A stretch of DNA of 64,000 nt, taken from NCBI RefSeq assembly GCF_902148855.1, contig NC_043973.1, forward strand, positions 9,177,349-9,241,348, given 5' to 3'. Source of the stretch: Sphaeramia orbicularis (Eukaryota > Chordata > Actinopteri > Kurtiformes > Apogonidae). Positions 13,501 through 25,500 of this stretch are shown here, one piece after another. Every line of letters starts with the position of its first letter. The first letter of the stretch is position 1. Under the pieces are notes generated by a model, which was given only the letters and a program-made list of their open reading frames with translations, was not told where the DNA came from and searched no databases. A program made the translations under genes and the position numbers.

Positions 13501-16500
13501 TTAAGGTGTGGCTCTGCGACTTTGCCTCTTGTCCACCTGTTACAGCGAGCGTGCTCCCTGATCACCAGAAAGCATACAGCCATTTGCCTACGCTTTGAAT
13601 ATCCATTCTGCGGTCGTTCCTGTTTTTGTTTTGCAGGTTGGACTTCCCATGTTTGTAGCCAGGCATTTCTTAATCAGAGGATTAGTTATGACAATCTCAT
13701 TGGATAGAGTCTGACTCAGCTGGGCTCCTGCATCCACCTCAATGCTAAAACCAAGCAAGCATCAAGACAAACAAACATGTTCAGCTCTGTGGTACATCAC
13801 GTATTTTATAGAAATAAGTGGTTGTTGAGGTGGTTGGTTATCACATCCATTGCTGCATGACTGTAAGAAATCATTTTGTAAAGAAATGAAAACTGACAGA
13901 AATTGTACATTTGTACAAGTTTTAACATATTGCAGATTGAGTTGTGTACATCGATCAGCCATAACATTCTGGCCACTGACAGGAGAAGCGGTAATAATAT
14001 TGATTATTTCACGACAATGGCACCTTTCACAGGGATGGATATACTCCTTGAAGCTGATGTGACGTAAGGAACTGAATGACCAGGTCCATGTTGTAACAGT
14101 GATGACTGGATCAGAGCATCTTCACAACTGCAGGTCTTGTTGGGTGTTCCTGGTCTGCAGTGGTTAGTACCAACCAAAAATGGACTAAGGAAGGACATCC
14201 CAATCTCAGGACCATTGATCGTCTGTGGGAAGTGTTGGACAAATAAATCTGATCCATGGAGGCCCCACCTCTCTACATCCAGGACTTCAGGGATCTGCTG
14301 CTAACGTCTTGGCCCAGATACCACAGCACACCTTCAGAGGTCTGGTGGAGTCAAGGCCAGAGGCCAGAGCTATTTTAGAAAACGGGGAACCTACACAATA
14401 TTAGACGGGTGGTGATAATGTTACACTTCCAAAGATGCTTGATTGGTTGAGATCGGATTATTGTTCTTTAGATACTTTTGGTAGGTACAAACCACTTTAC
14501 ATTGGGGATGAACAACATCTGGCAATGCTCTGATGCAATGATTTGTCCATCACAATTTGTCCCTTGTCAAAGTTGCTCAGATCCCTACTCTTGCCCATTT
14601 TGTTGTTTCCAACACATCAACTTCAATGTCTAAATGTCCACTTGCTGTCGGATTTATCCCACCCACTGATAATCAAAGTCATTACTACTTTGCCTGTCAG
14701 TGATTATAGTGTTATGGCTGATCAATGTATGTTTTGCTGTTAAGTTTTGCACTGTTGCACAGAAGGTCCTGCACATTTTTTGAATCTCTTAATTCTGTTC
14801 AACACTGTATAGGCTAAAATCTCCAGATTCCTTTCTATCTTTCTGCAAGACTCGTTGTATTTAAAATGTTCAGTGAATTTTTCAGTGAATTGTTGCATCT
14901 GATATAATCAACCTTTCCTGAATGCTATTTTTGTAGAAAATCAATTACAATTGCCTGATTGCAGTCATTGGCTGATACTGTTTCCAATGACATGATCAAA
15001 GCTTTTGACTCATTTCTAGTCCTCTGTTGCTCCACTCACTTTTGTATGTTTTTGTTGTGAGCTTAAGTTGCAGGAATGGATATGTGTTTACAGATGTAAT
15101 GAAGACAAATAAGTTCAGTGTCAATGAATAACAAGCCAAAGTAAATGCAGAAATCACCGCTATTGTGTGCACTTTCTGTGACATTCATACCTTATTCTAA
15201 CTTATTCTGAAGTACACTATTTTCTATTACATTTTACCTGATCTATTGAGCATCACCATTGTCTTGCAGAGTTATTATTACTTTCCCAATTAGTCTGTTA
15301 TTTGTTAAGTTTAAAATCATGTTTTATGTCCAAAAACCCACATTTACAATAATTTTACAATAATGACAGTAATAGTAATACTTAGAAAACAGGGAGTTTG
15401 ACTTTAACCAGCAATTTGTCACAGATGTGGAGCTGGAACCATAGGGCAACTTTGCAACTGATAATTAATAATTTTCTTTAAATTGACTCCTTGAGTTTTA
15501 GACTCATGATGACTACTGATTATTAATGATTAGTGGCCTGAAAAAATATCTGTTACAAACGATTTTAACAATTTCTTTTGCTAACTAAACCAAAGTTCCA
15601 AACTATCAGTGTTAGGTTATGTGTTTTGTGTTACATATGTAAACTAGCTCATGGAATCCACAGGTTCTAGGACCAACAGAGTTGATAAAATGGGGAGCTG
15701 AGCTAAACATACTGGTGTAACACACAGATTAGGAAAAAATATAATGGCCCTCATTTTGTTTTGTATTGAAATCCAAAGTAATAGAAAAGAGTGCATTCAT
15801 AGTTACCTTATATATTTCTTTGTAAGGGCTGTACATCATCACTGTATAACTTCATCACATTCACAGTACTTGATGACTTGACTAAGTTTACTGGTGTAAC
15901 ACGCAGATTAGGAAGAAATATAATGGCCTTCATATTGTGTTTGTATTGACATTGACATGGACCATAGACAGGACTGAACATGATTGTTTATTGTGACTCA
16001 CTGCCGTCCTGCGTTTGGATCTGCTGACCTCTGGTCCATGTGGTCTAAGTCTGTGCAGAATGGTCTGTCAAGGCAGCATAAGACTTTTACACAGGACTGA
16101 ACATCACGGTTTATTAAATTTTACTAGTCCTGGTAGCACGTGAAGGCAGCATAAGACTTTTACACAGGACTGAACATGAGTGTTTATCATTGTGACTCAC
16201 TGGTGTCCTGTATCTGGATCCGCTGAACTCCAGTCTGTCTGATCTGAGTCTGCGCAGAATGGTCTGTCACCGTATTTTGGCAAGGGGGGGTGGTCCAGAG
16301 GGGGGTGTGAACAGACCTGACTGGGGGATTGGTGGAGTGGAACTGGGCCACAGTAAGAACCAGACTGACCTTGTTAGTGTGTGATCACAGCCGTACCCGG
16401 CTCTCCCATCATGTTCCGGTGGTTCCAGCCCCCCCAATTTGTGCCTGTGAATGGTGTTGTCTGTGGGCCACCTGTAAACCCACTGTAATTTTAAAAACAA

Positions 16501-19500
16501 CTAATAACTCCAAAAGTATTGGTTGTATCACTAAGCTATTTTCGCCTGTCTGATCCTTGATCCAAAATACATAAGTACTCCAAAAGGCAAAGGCTAGCTT
16601 TCTCCAGTTTTTCAGTCATGAAGCAGACACACATACACGCGCGCAAACACACAGAGGCTACTTGGCTTTTATAATATAGATGTCTTTGGGTTTTATGTTG
16701 CATAAGGCAACCACCTTAAGATGAGAGATAGCTGAGGAAATGCCTTTGGTGTGAACATTGAATATTCCACGGACTCTGTAAACAAAGCTAAAAATCTGAG
16801 ACTTACTTCGGACGAAACCTTAGTGTCGTTTGCTGTGGTGGTCTCACTGTTCACTTGCATCCTGACATCTCAAGCAGTGGAATCAGTCAAGAAACGTCTT
16901 CTCCAAGACAAATACTTACAGAACAGGACAAATCTCATACCAGACCAGATTTGTGCTCACTAAATTAATTTTTGAAAACATATGGAGTGATTAGTATTGC
17001 TGCACAGTGCTTTCTCACTCCGTTACTGGCTTGGCCGGGGCCATCTACATATTTCTTGTATTTATATCTATATCAGTGTACTACATCTGGTCCGAAATGT
17101 CTTTATCCCAAGGTTTGAAATGTCCAGGCTGGGTGCAAACCATCTCATGTGAAACATCCAGGCCAGGTGTGAACCGTCTCATGCTCCAAACATCCAGGGT
17201 CTGAGAAGACCTGCTCCCGACACTGGTCCACCCAAAGGACAAAACACAGAAATGTAAATTGAGCAATGTAGTTTATGCAGTTCAGTGCATTGAGGAGTGT
17301 AGTGATCTGTATATAGGAGAAACTAAACAGCTCCTTCACAAATGCATGGCCCAACATTGGAGAACTAATGCATCAGGACAGGATTCTGCTCTTTACTTTT
17401 ACCTCAAGAATCAAAGACACACTTTCAAAGATGACAACGTTCACATCTTAGACAGGGAAGACGGATGGTTTGAGAGAGGAGTGAAAGAAATCATCTATGT
17501 CAGGTTGGAAAAAACCATCCCTCAACAGGGATGGGGTCTACACCACCACCTGTCTTCCACATACAATACCATCCTAACACCCCTGCCACGTAAATTTCAC
17601 CATAGTCATAATGACCCACATAATGACTCAATAACCATACAAAGGCCCAAAGGTGTCGTTGGCCCTCAAGACACACAACAGGACCCATGTGACTTCTCAA
17701 GGCATTTACATAGGGAAAGGATAAATACCCGGCTCCTGCACCAACAGTCTTGAGAACTGATGAAGCCCCTCGGATGAAAGGTGGAACGTCTTCAAACTAA
17801 GATCAAAGTCCAGTTGGTTTTGATTCAACTGTTCGAGGAGGAGCAGTTGTGTTATGGTGTTATTACATAATAACAGATCCTGACCTGATCTTACATCATG
17901 ATGCCATTGAACCTATGGTTACTGGTGTATGTGTGCTTCATTACACATGCAACAAGCAAATAAGCTTTAAGTCTCCTTGTGTACACATGTGTGTTCACCA
18001 CACACAAATGCAACACTAATGAGGAGTGTATGAAGCAACAGACCGCAGGTGTGGGAGTGGATCTGTTTTAAAGTAATTTAAGTGGTTGTTTACTCGCGGT
18101 GACACAGAGGAGAGCATAGAGAGAACACTGAAATACAAAGCAAGTTTATAAGTGTGTCTTAGGTTTCCATTGATCTCTCTGAGGACTGATGTTGAGACAA
18201 AACAACCATAGATAAAAAAAGAAAACTGATGTTTGTCATCATCTTTGAGGGATGGGTGTGCGTCATAAGAGAGGTTAAACTCACTAAAAAGCTCTAAATG
18301 GTAACAAAAATAAATGCCCTTTATTTGTCAAAAATGAAAATTATTGATTGATTCACTGCGTCCACTCTACCACTTTTCCTCTTTTTTTCTAAGACCACTG
18401 ACAGGCGAAGGGGTATTCACTTTGATTATCTCATTCCAATGGGACCTGTCAGTGGCCCCCGAAAGCCTCATACAACATAAATACAAGTTTCAAAAAAGGA
18501 CTCAGTAATGAGTAGCTGCACCGTTCTTGTTGATCACTTCTGAAATCCGTTTTGGCATCCTTGATGCAAGTGTTTCCAGGAGGCTAGTGAGAACGTTGCT
18601 CCAAGTGGTGAGGATGGCTTCGTGGAGGGCATCCATTGTCTGGAAATGATGTCCATTTTTGTAAACTTTCCTTGCCATCCATCCCCAAATGTTCTCAATT
18701 GGACTTAGATCAGGGGAACACACAGGATGGTCCAAAAGAGTGACGTTATTCCTCTAGAAGAAATCCTTTGTCAGGTGGGCATTGTGAACTGCAGCGTTGT
18801 CCTGTTTTTAAACCCAGTCATTACCACACAGATGAAGGCCCTCAGTCATGAGGGATGCCCCCTGCAACATCTCCACACAGTCAGCCACCATTTGATGCCC
18901 CTGCACAACCTGAAGCTCCATTGCTCCACTGAAGGAAAAAGCACCCCAGATCATGATGGCACCCCCTCCACTGTGCCCCCTAGAAAACATCTCAAGTGGG
19001 AGCTCCTTGTCATGCCAGTAATGTTGGAAGTCATCAGGACCATCAAAGTTAAATTTTTTCTCATCAGAGAATAAAACTTTCTTCCACCTTTCAGTGTCCC
19101 ATGTTTGGTGCTCTCATGCGAAGTCCAAACGGGCAGTTTTGTGGTGTTGAAGGAGACGAGGCCTTTTGAAGAAATTTTTTTGTTCTTAAAGCCCTTCGCA
19201 GATGCCATCTGACGGTTTTTGGGCTGCAGTTGGTACCAGTAACGACCTCAGTTTGGGTTGAAGATTGTCCTGTGTCTTGACGAACAGCCAATCGGATCCT
19301 CCGGCTCAGCGCAAGTGAATTTTTTTTTGCTGCATCCAAAAAACATTTGACTTGATTTTTTTGTTCTATAGCCCTCAGGATATTTTAAGAAATTCAAAAT
19401 GTCTGTCTTACTGCGTCCAACCTCAGTAGCGATGGCATGTTGCAAGAGGCCTTATGCAGCTCAACGATCCAACCACGTTCAAAGACAGAATGTTTTTTTG

Positions 19501-22500
19501 CCTTTGCCATCAGGTGGTCATGACAGTGCGAATACCTGACAGAAAATTACATTGAATCCACATTTTTGCACAGATTTGGACTTTTAAAGGCTGTGGTCTT
19601 AAACTTGTGATCGGCTGATGAACACCCTATTTCAGTTTAATTGTTGTCAATAAATTGCTTGCTCAAATTTTTTTTGTCTCACTCCCTTTTTTTCTTTTGC
19701 ATTTTGAAACTCTACTTTGAACCTTCTTATGATCCAACAGTGCAAAATGTACATTCATGCAATTTTTCAACTGGTCTTAAAATTTTGATCAGGTGTGTAT
19801 AAGGTAGTAAGTGAACATTTAGCTCTTGAAGTTGATGTGTTAGGAACAGTAAAATGGGGCAGAGTAGGGATCTGAGCAACTTTGACAAGGGACAAATTGT
19901 GATGGACAAATCACTGGATCAGAGTATCTCCAGATTGTGTCGGACATCCCCAAAATAAAGTGGTTAGTACCTACCAAAAGTATAACAACCAGATCTCAAC
20001 TAATCAAGCATCTATAGTATGGAAGCATAACATAATCACACCTGTCTAATATTGTGTTAGTTTCCTTTTTTTAAGACAGCTCTGACCTGAGGCCCAGACT
20101 CCACAAGACCTCTGAAGGTACACTGTATTGCCAAAAGTATTCGCTCACCCATCCAAATAATCAGAATCAGGTGTTCCAATCACTTTCATGGCCACAGGTG
20201 TATAAAATCAAGCACCTAGGCATGCAGACTGCTTTTACAAACATTTGTGAAAGAATGGGTCGCTCTCAGGAGCTCAGTGAATTCCAGTGTGGAACTGTGA
20301 TAGGATGCCACCTGTGCAACAAATCCAGTCGTGAAATTTCTTCGCTCCTAAATATTCCACAGTCAACTGTCAGCTGTATTATAAGAAAGTGGAAGTGTTT
20401 GGGAATGACAGCAACTCAGCCACGAAGTGGTAGGCCACGTAAACTGACGGAGCGGGGTCAGCGGATGCTGAGGCGCATAGTGCGAAGAGGTCGCCAACTT
20501 TCTGCAGAGTCAATCGCTACAGACCTCCAAACTTCATGTGGCCTTCAGATTAGCTCAAGAACAGTGCGCAGAGAGCTTCATGGAATGGGTATCCATGGCC
20601 GAGCAGCTGCATCCAAGCCATACATCACCAAGTGCAATGCAAAGCACCGGATGCAGTGGTGTAAAGCACGCCGCCACTGGACTCTAGAGCAGTGGAAGCA
20701 CCTTCTCTGGAGTGACAAATTGCGCTTCTCCATCTGGCAATCTGATGGACGGGTCTGGGTTTGGCGGTTGCCAGGAGAACGACTGGACTGTCGGACCGCA
20801 TTGTGCCAAGTGTAAAGTTTGGTGGAGGGGGGATTATGGTGTGGGGTTGTTTTTCAGGAGCTGTGCTTGGCCCTTAGTTCCAGTGAAAGGAACTGTGAAT
20901 GCTTCAGCGTACCAAGACATTTTGGACAATTCCATGCTCCCAACTTTGTGGGAACAGTTTGGAGCTGGCCCCTTCTTCTTCCAACATGACTGTGCACCAG
21001 TGCACAAAGCAAGGTCCATAAAGACATGGATGACAGAGTCTGGTGTGGATGAACTGGACTGGCCTGCACAGAGTCCTGACCTCAAGCCGATAGAACATCT
21101 TTGGGATGAATTAGAGCGGAGACTGAGAGCCAGGCCTTCTCGTCCAACATCAATGTGTGATCTCACAAATGCCCTTCTGGAAGAATGGTCAAAAATTCCA
21201 ATGAAAACATTCCTGAACCTTGTGGACAGCCTTCCCAGAAGAGTTGAAGCCGTTATAGCTGCAAAGGGTGGACCGACGTCATATTGAACCCCATAGACTA
21301 GGAATGGGATGTCACTTAAATTCATATGCGAGTCAAGGCAGGTGAGCAAATACTTTTGGCAATATAGTGTATGTGTGGTATCTGGACCAAGACGTATAAG
21401 AACAAGCATTTTTTGTTGAATAAGAAAGGAAGAATTTGATTGAGGCTTTTTTTCCATCAATAAAAAAACCTAAAGAACTCAATTAATTGAATTAATCTGA
21501 TGCATTTCACAGTTGTAGCTTAAAGTGACATCTTCAGTTGTGGTTTTACCCCAAATCACAAAAATAGTTTTCTATGTTTGAAAAAAAAAAGAAAAAGAAA
21601 ACACACATTCAAAAAAATTGGAAACGGGCAATGATCAATAATTAATTCCAAATCATAGCCAAGTATTTTTCTGTTGATCAAATATCCATTGAATTGATTA
21701 ATCGTTTGAATCTTTCACCATGGCCTTTTTGCCTCTGAAGCAGAAGAAAATGAGATTAATTATTCAACTGATTCAGTAATTAGTAGCTTCACCACCGCTA
21801 CTCATACATTCTGCAGAATGTCACATCTGCTGTTGGGTAAATGATTACACAGGCTTTAACGCTGATCAGTGTGATATTTCACCGAAACAGCCCCACCACA
21901 CTAAACGGAGCTAACGTCAGCATTCACTGTTAACAGCTTAAACGCCCATCACAGAAATAACAGTAGATGACGGCAGGTAATGGAAAACAGAAACCTGATT
22001 CGACTGTTATACGAGTAAATCCCTGCTGTGCGTCTAATGTGCAGCTTGTTACCCAGCCTTGGGCCATTAAAAGACTGGCTGAAGAGGCTGTAAGTGGACT
22101 GTGGTTTAGTTGCCTCAGAAACAGGTTTCCCGAGCTTTTAGTCAGCACTGTCTCCATACAGGCCATATTTCAGCAGGATCTAATTAAAGGCTATGTTTAT
22201 CTTGCTTTACCTTTCTTTAAATACGACAACAAAGCTGATTTCTGTTTGAACAGTGTTATTGTAAAGAATGTGTAGGTGGAGATTTGCACAGAAGAGCCTC
22301 ATCACTTGTACTTGTATTTTATTGCACAATGCCTGCGTCACAGATTAGTGTCTTAATGCTGAATCACTGTCAAAGTAGTTTTGTTGACGTGCACTCTTTC
22401 TGTTGCAAAGTGTCTCTTAAAAGTAATGTGCTGAGCTGCTTCATTGCATTGCATTGATTAATTTCACCAGCTTTATCTGTAGATGTTTCTTACAGTCTCA

Positions 22501-25500
22501 AAATATTTAGTGTGATGATGTAAAACAGAGCAGCAGCTAATCCTCACATATTGAAATTGATTTGTTGACTATCAGCTGATTAAGTAGTTACATCAAACCA
22601 TGGTTAACCAAGAAATAAATGCATAAAAGTAGACAAATACATGGGCATACTTGTGAGGCAAACACACAGTGTATAGACAATCACATGCTCACTTGCTGAG
22701 ATAAATTACACATTATTGTACCCTATTATTTCATTATCAGAAGGTATAGTTTTGTTTTGTGATGTAATCACAACAGTCATTCATTACCCATATTGGTTAT
22801 GAATGCTGGCTATGTTGCTTTAAGTTCAATAGCCTGCTTTATTTGGAGAAAAAAAAACTGTTGGAGAAAGTATTCAGGTCCTTAAGTAAATGTGCCAATA
22901 CAGCTTTATTCTTCCTGATGAAGCATTTTCATCATTAAGTTACATAAAAAAAAAACGCCTAAGTAATAGCACTCAAGTCTTTGCAGCAAATGTGGTTACA
23001 GTATTAAAGTGAAAGATTTGATCCATGATATATGAATGTACAGGGGTTGGACAAAATAATGGAAACACCTTAAAAAATCAACAAAATATAATTTAATATG
23101 GTGTAGGTCCGCCTTTTGCGGCAATTGCAGCCTCGATTCTCCGAGGTATTGATTCATACAACTTGTGAATTGTTTCCAAAGGAATTTTAAGCCATTCTTC
23201 AGTTAGAATACCCTCCAACTCTTTTAGAGACGATGGCGGTGGAAATCGACGTCTTACTTGAATCTCTAAAACTGACCATAAATGCTCAATAATGTTGAGG
23301 TCTGGGGACTGTGCCGGCCATACGAGATGCTCAACTTCATTAGAATGTTCCTCATGCCATTCTTTAACAATTCTAGCTGTATGGATTGGGGCATTATCAA
23401 CTTGAGGTGAAGGTGTTTCCATTATTTTGTCCAACCCCTGTATCTGACACCATTATATTATTTATAGGGAAGCATCAGTCTTTAGTCTTTACTGGAGCTG
23501 TTATCACCTCAGACATCTGACCTGACTACACACTGCATTATGTCAGATGACAAAAATGCTGGAAAACACTGGGTTAACAGTGTGATGTATTTTAAAAGCT
23601 TGTTATAAAACTATTAAGGGTAATTTCTCTTTGAAATGTTGTGGAGTGGAAGCATAAAGTAGCAAAATGTAGAAATGACTCAGGCAGAGTATAAGTACTT
23701 CAGTAAAGGTACTCGATTACTTTCCACCATTAACCTTGCCCTGGGTGATGCTGAACAGATGGTTGTCTGTCTCCATGTGATTATCAAGGTTTTGGGCAGG
23801 GTGCCTGTGGCAACAGGAGGTGTAGTATCTGTTCTTGTGAGTCACGCCGTCAGAGGAGCGACATGCACTTTGAGGGTGATGCTGCTCGCTGTGTCCCATA
23901 GAAGCTCCGCTCGACAGCGTCTGTGAACACGCGGTGGCTGTCAACACAGCAGGAACAGAGGAGTGCTGAGAGCTGTACGCAGAAGCAGTACAGTGCAGTC
24001 GGCAGCCTTGGCAACCGGGTGTAGGCGTCCACTCCTGTTCCTCCCACTTACTCTTGGATAATGGCCTGGTCTGGTGGTGGTGGTGGTGGGGGCTCGATGA
24101 AGGTCTGTTCCTCTACACTGCACCCCACCCTCGCCCTGCAAAAGACATCACAGCCTCCTCTTCCTCTCTAATCCCTTTTACTTTCTCTATTTACCTTCTA
24201 GTGGCCTCCTTTCCATTATAATCCCAGTCTTTTATCGTCTCGTTTCCCAAGGCAACGCGTGAGGCCATGTCTGCTAATGTGCATGTGTGAATGGAGCCTG
24301 TTGGTCTACGTAAGAAAGCAGTCTAAACAAAGCAGGCTCTGCTGCCAGAGCCTGATTGGTGCACAAAGGTCATCCTCCCAATGAACCAGTACAAATCAGT
24401 CCATTTCTAGTACACCACCCGGACGTCAGCCACTAAATCCTGGCTCGGTATTTGTTAAAGCCCTACTAGGAAGCTGATCCCATATTAGAAGCAGGATGCA
24501 GAATTTGCAGACATGGTATTTCTTTGGGCTCATCCGAGTTCCATAATTAAAAAAGAGCAGTAACGACAGAACATATTAATACTCTATAAGTGCAGTGAGT
24601 CCAGGTGAAGGTCAGCTGAATAAATGACTCACAGTCCGTAGGCTGCTCCTCCTCTTCAGATTCACTGTCCCGTCTCTTTAAAGCACTGTTGCATCAGGAG
24701 TCTTGTGTATCGTGTATCCAGTCATCACATTCCTCTCTTTCTCTCTGCCCTGCCAAGAAGTTGCAGCCACAGTATATGAAGCCAGATTTCAGCGTTTCTG
24801 GCAGAGAAGTAAAGGTCATTTCCCTATTTGCTTCAGCACCATTTCAAATCATGGCTCCAGATACACACACACTAATGACACCATGGGGTAAAAGACAGCA
24901 TGGCTGCGTAACATAGCTGCTGAAATAAAGTCCTTGATTCCTGTATTTAGCACACTGACTCAGAGCTCTGTTATCTACACTCAAACACTTTTATTTGTGA
25001 CTCCGATTTTCACACTAAAAACAGGGATTTTGGACTGGGTGCATAAGATGCAGACTTTCTCTTGATGTTGAGCATCTTTTAACGGACACATGACTAATAA
25101 GCTTTATTTTATTCTTTCAGTGCCTGGAAAAAGCTGAAACAGAGTGACATGAGTTCAGAATAGAGTTTAAGTGTTCTTCTCTACATGTTTTATAATGTGT
25201 TGCATACATGTGTCTTCTGTGTGTCTTTGGACAGATCCTGTTCTGCACCCTCAACACCCACAAGATTGACATGGAAAAGCTGCTGGGGGGTCAGATTGGC
25301 CTTGAGGATTTTATCTTCGCCCACATTAAAGGGATCAAGAAGGAGGTGGAGGTGTATAAATCTGAAGACGCTCTGGGCCTCACCATCACAGACAACGGAG
25401 CCGGCTATGCTTTCATAAAGGTGAGAAGAATAGAAGGCAATAGTACATTAGTTGATACTTACACACTTTTTTTTAATGCTGAAGGTTCGATGTGTAACAC

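Noticed and set aside
20834-21460. 208-codon minus-strand frame
   Set aside because: Antisense shadow of the Tc1 transposase; the same applies to plus-strand frames at 46516-47329.
21967-22275. 102-codon open frame in gipc2 intron 1
   Set aside because: No recognisable family, no splice context and a composition typical of chance frames.
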